A DNA stretch of 64,000 bases from Lichenostomus cassidix (Eukaryota; Chordata; Aves; Passeriformes; Meliphagidae), in NCBI GenBank assembly GCA_008360975.2, contig CM039182.1, positions 83,297,405-83,361,404 on the forward strand, in the 5' to 3' direction. Every line of letters starts with the position of its first letter. The stretch's first letter is position 1. The notes beneath the pieces are model-generated. The model saw only the letters and a program-made list of their open reading frames with translations. It made no database searches and had not been told where the DNA came from. This document shows positions 61,515 to 64,000 of the stretch, piece after piece. The position numbers and the translations under genes were made by a program.

Positions 61515-63530
61515 TCTTATCTCTTCCAGATAGAAATAAAACATGGTCAATATATAATTAACTTATCCTATATGGTCAATATATAGATAATTTTGTTTGA
61601 GTACCTTTTGTTGAACTACTTTATTGGAGATCATATAATTGAGAAACAAACGCTCAAATTCAGATGTGATGTTGGTTATCAGTTTGAATTCTCCATTGAT
61701 TACTTGAAATTGAAATTATTTAAATGAGAGCAGGTATCCAAGAAAGGAGATAGTTCTGAACAATTTATTGGTGTTGAAGCCATGAATAATTCAGGACCTG
61801 CATATTTTTAAATGACACATCATGAACTAGATTGTTGCAAATTACAGGAGTGTGACAATGATATAATATCACATAAATCTGATATTCATCTACAAAGGTT
61901 GGTTGTTTGTCAAGCTGTTTGTGGGTTTGCAACTGACCTTTAAAAACTTGAGGATGAATCAGACTACAGCATGAACAATGAAAGTCTTTCAATAAGTAAG
62001 TGTAATAAATTCTACCCACTTGGAGACTGAGGCAAGTATCATATATAAAACTAAAGACAAGCTTTAATAGACACACAGAACATAGGGAATTAATTCTGAA
62101 TATAGCGAGATTAATTATAGCTATGTTCACATTGAGGGTAGAAGCTGTATGAATGCATTTGTGTATTCAAGATTCTATACCCTAATTTTAACTGTATCTT
62201 GAAACAAACCATCCTAAAAATTATTTTTGTGAAACAGGGGACCTGGAACTTCAATCTCTTTACCTTTTAAAATTGTGGTTTAGTCATGATAATTACACTT
62301 CAATGTGGGGAACCTCCACTCTCTTTTATGTGATTCTGGTTGAATACTAAGGAGGGGGCGAATGAAGAACTTATTAAAAAATATCAATGCCAATTGCGAA
62401 GCTTTTACAGCTCTATTTTTAGCACAGTATGAAAGAGTATAAAATGCAGGTTGTGAGATCCTTAGAGCAAGAATGCTGCTTATTTTTTCAGTGCAACGTG
62501 CTGAAAAAGCCAAGACTGTCTCATTACTGAGGCTCTCCAATGCAAAGTCTAGGAAATAAGAATCTTGAAGCTAGTGCCTGGACTTCTCTTGATGTTGAAT
62601 CGTTTTTGTGCTTATCATATGTTCTTAAGGTGGTGGAGTGCTTATTATAGTTTGCAGCCTCAGTAAACACACTTATAACTCTTGGAATTTCCCTTTTGCA
62701 AGGGAAAGTAGTATAATTTTAAGTATTTATGCAATGTTTATGACAATATGACAAAAGAAATGTTCTTCTAAGGAGTTATAAGCATTTCAAAAAAGCAAAC
62801 AAGCCAAAACAAAACATTTAGTAGGATGATTAAAAAAATGATCGATAATTGGCAACTTAGAAGATAGTCTTCCACTTTTTAGTACAAATTATAGAATTCA
62901 TATTTTTCTATCTAGCTGACAGCCAAAGAACATATAGCATGTGTGCTGATTACAGATGGTAATCTTTCCTGAATAAGTTGCTTGCTTTTCTGCTGAAGAT
63001 CAGCATTGATTGTGATGGCAGGAAAAATTCAAAAGTAGCTGTGTATATGATTTTCTGCACAAGGAGAAATGAATGTATTTAAAGTATCAGCTTTGAATGT
63101 TAAATTTAGTCTTAACATTGCATTACTAGCTGATGAGGTATCACACTTAATCCATCTGTGCCTGAACCACAGGTTGTGTTTAGTTAAAATGATTGTGCTA
63201 AATCAAAACTCAATTTTCAGTGTGGTACATCCAGCCAAACACCAAATATAATCATGTTTAAATTGGGACTATAAAACAGAGTTCTCATGAAATATGAAGC
63301 TGGGCAGAAATAATTTGGCTATGTCCTTCAGCAGCTCTAGCTATGTGACCTGAGCTATTTCAGCATTTTGAGCAAACACCAGTGAGTTAAGTTCTCCCTT
63401 GGCATTACAGGAGGGTTTTATCCTGCTCAAAATTGAGTTTGGTTGTATTTATGAATTTAGGGTTTTTCAGGCTTACTGGGACACCAAATAGAAAATCAAG
63501 CCAGCTGAGCATCCAGCAAAATGAGGGGGA

Positions 63531-63571
63531 TTTGTAGCGCATAGGTGAAGCGCATATTTGTAGCGCATATG
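63531..63571. repeat. 26-bp period direct repeat with CpGs
   Basis: TTTGTAGCGCAT occurs at 63531-63542 and 63557-63568, with AGCGCATAT between them (63549-63556), so the AGCGCAT core is present three times. The CpG-bearing core stands out in CpG-poor surroundings. Confidence 0.8.
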
Positions 63572-64000
63572 TGACTGTGCCTTCCTCCCCCACATGTAAT
63601 AGGTACATATATTTGTACTGTTTATTGTTGCTTAAATGAATATCAAATTATAAGAAGTGCTAAATTTAATGCCTAGATATAATATTGCAAAGGGGGTTTT
63701 CCTGTCACCATGGAAATTTTCTTATCACACATGACAGTTTAGGAACTGCTATACTTTAATTTTAGTCTATCTCTCATGCAGTGTGCGACTATATTAATTT
63801 TTCGGTAAAATGAATGAGGTAAAGGGTTTGTTTGCTTAAAATGGAAATTCACATAGAAAAAGGTGCATGCTGTTCTTACACTTTGTATAGTACAGTGAGC
63901 TTAGGAAGGCAGTACTATGTAATAAATTATTACTCAGTGTGTCTCATTTTGGAATTGTAAAGAAGCATGAGATACTGAATGCACCGAATGAAAGTGAGAC

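Larger units (their letters stand above)
58611..64000. other. AT-rich unique non-coding DNA
   Basis: No gene or transposon is recognised. The longest frame is 61765-62130 on the minus strand (121 codons), without a domain. Several tiny tandem duplications are listed separately. Confidence 0.65.

Noticed and set aside
61765..62130. 121-codon minus-strand frame
   Set aside because: There is no domain or signal sequence that I trust. It is AT-rich with ordinary surroundings and is best explained by chance.
1..64000. CRISPR arrays, bacterial operons, phage or plasmid systems
   Set aside because: No regularly spaced repeats, ribosome-binding sites or closely packed genes are present. The sequence is vertebrate nuclear DNA.

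Overview
The window looks like gene-poor nuclear DNA from a bird, most likely a songbird. The evidence is (i) several chicken-repeat-1 (CR1) LINE fragments, which carry CR1 reverse-transcriptase-domain peptides, the characteristic CR1 3' end and 5' truncation; (ii) solitary endogenous-retrovirus LTRs with intact target-site duplications; and (iii) an AT-rich, otherwise repeat-poor background of the kind seen in avian introns and intergenic deserts. CR1 elements also occur in crocodilians and turtles. The low repeat load and the young solo LTRs favour a bird, and the songbird call is weaker.

I find no protein-coding gene, exon, tRNA, rRNA or recognisable small-RNA gene. The longest open frames are about 100-140 codons. 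Each either lies in low-complexity or pyrimidine-rich sequence, lies within a CR1 copy, or encodes a protein with no family signature. Frames of this size are expected by chance in 64 kb of AT-rich DNA. The window could be one large intron or intergenic sequence; the sequence alone does not decide.

Layout. 1-10.9 kb: AT-rich unique DNA with one GC-richer block at 6.24-6.75 kb. 10.88-11.29 kb: a strongly diverged CR1-like fragment. 11.3-23.4 kb: unique DNA. 23.4-24.2 kb: a 5'-truncated CR1 on the plus strand. 24.2-30.5 kb: unique DNA with a pyrimidine-rich stretch at 27.3-27.6 kb. 30.5-34.2 kb is the repeat hot spot. It holds a minus-strand CR1 with apparent internal deletions, split by a 670-bp solo LTR (TG...CA, 6-bp duplication). 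Next come an (AC)n microsatellite, a second minus-strand CR1 and a 506-bp solo LTR (TG...CA, 5-bp duplication). 34.2-36.7 kb carries a diverged pair of dispersed direct repeats that I cannot assign. 37.3-37.6 kb has a T/G-rich tract and a CR1 tail remnant. 47.3-47.7 kb carries a probable old minus-strand LTR of alpharetrovirus-like layout. The rest is AT-rich unique DNA with short tandem repeats and a few stretches that look like possible conserved non-coding (enhancer) sequence, by base content only.

No novel multi-gene system is visible. The most informative observations are the nested insertion at 30.5-31.7 kb, the two solo LTRs with perfect target-site duplications, the unassigned repeat pair at 34.29 and 36.57 kb, and the candidate regulatory stretch near 58.3-58.6 kb.
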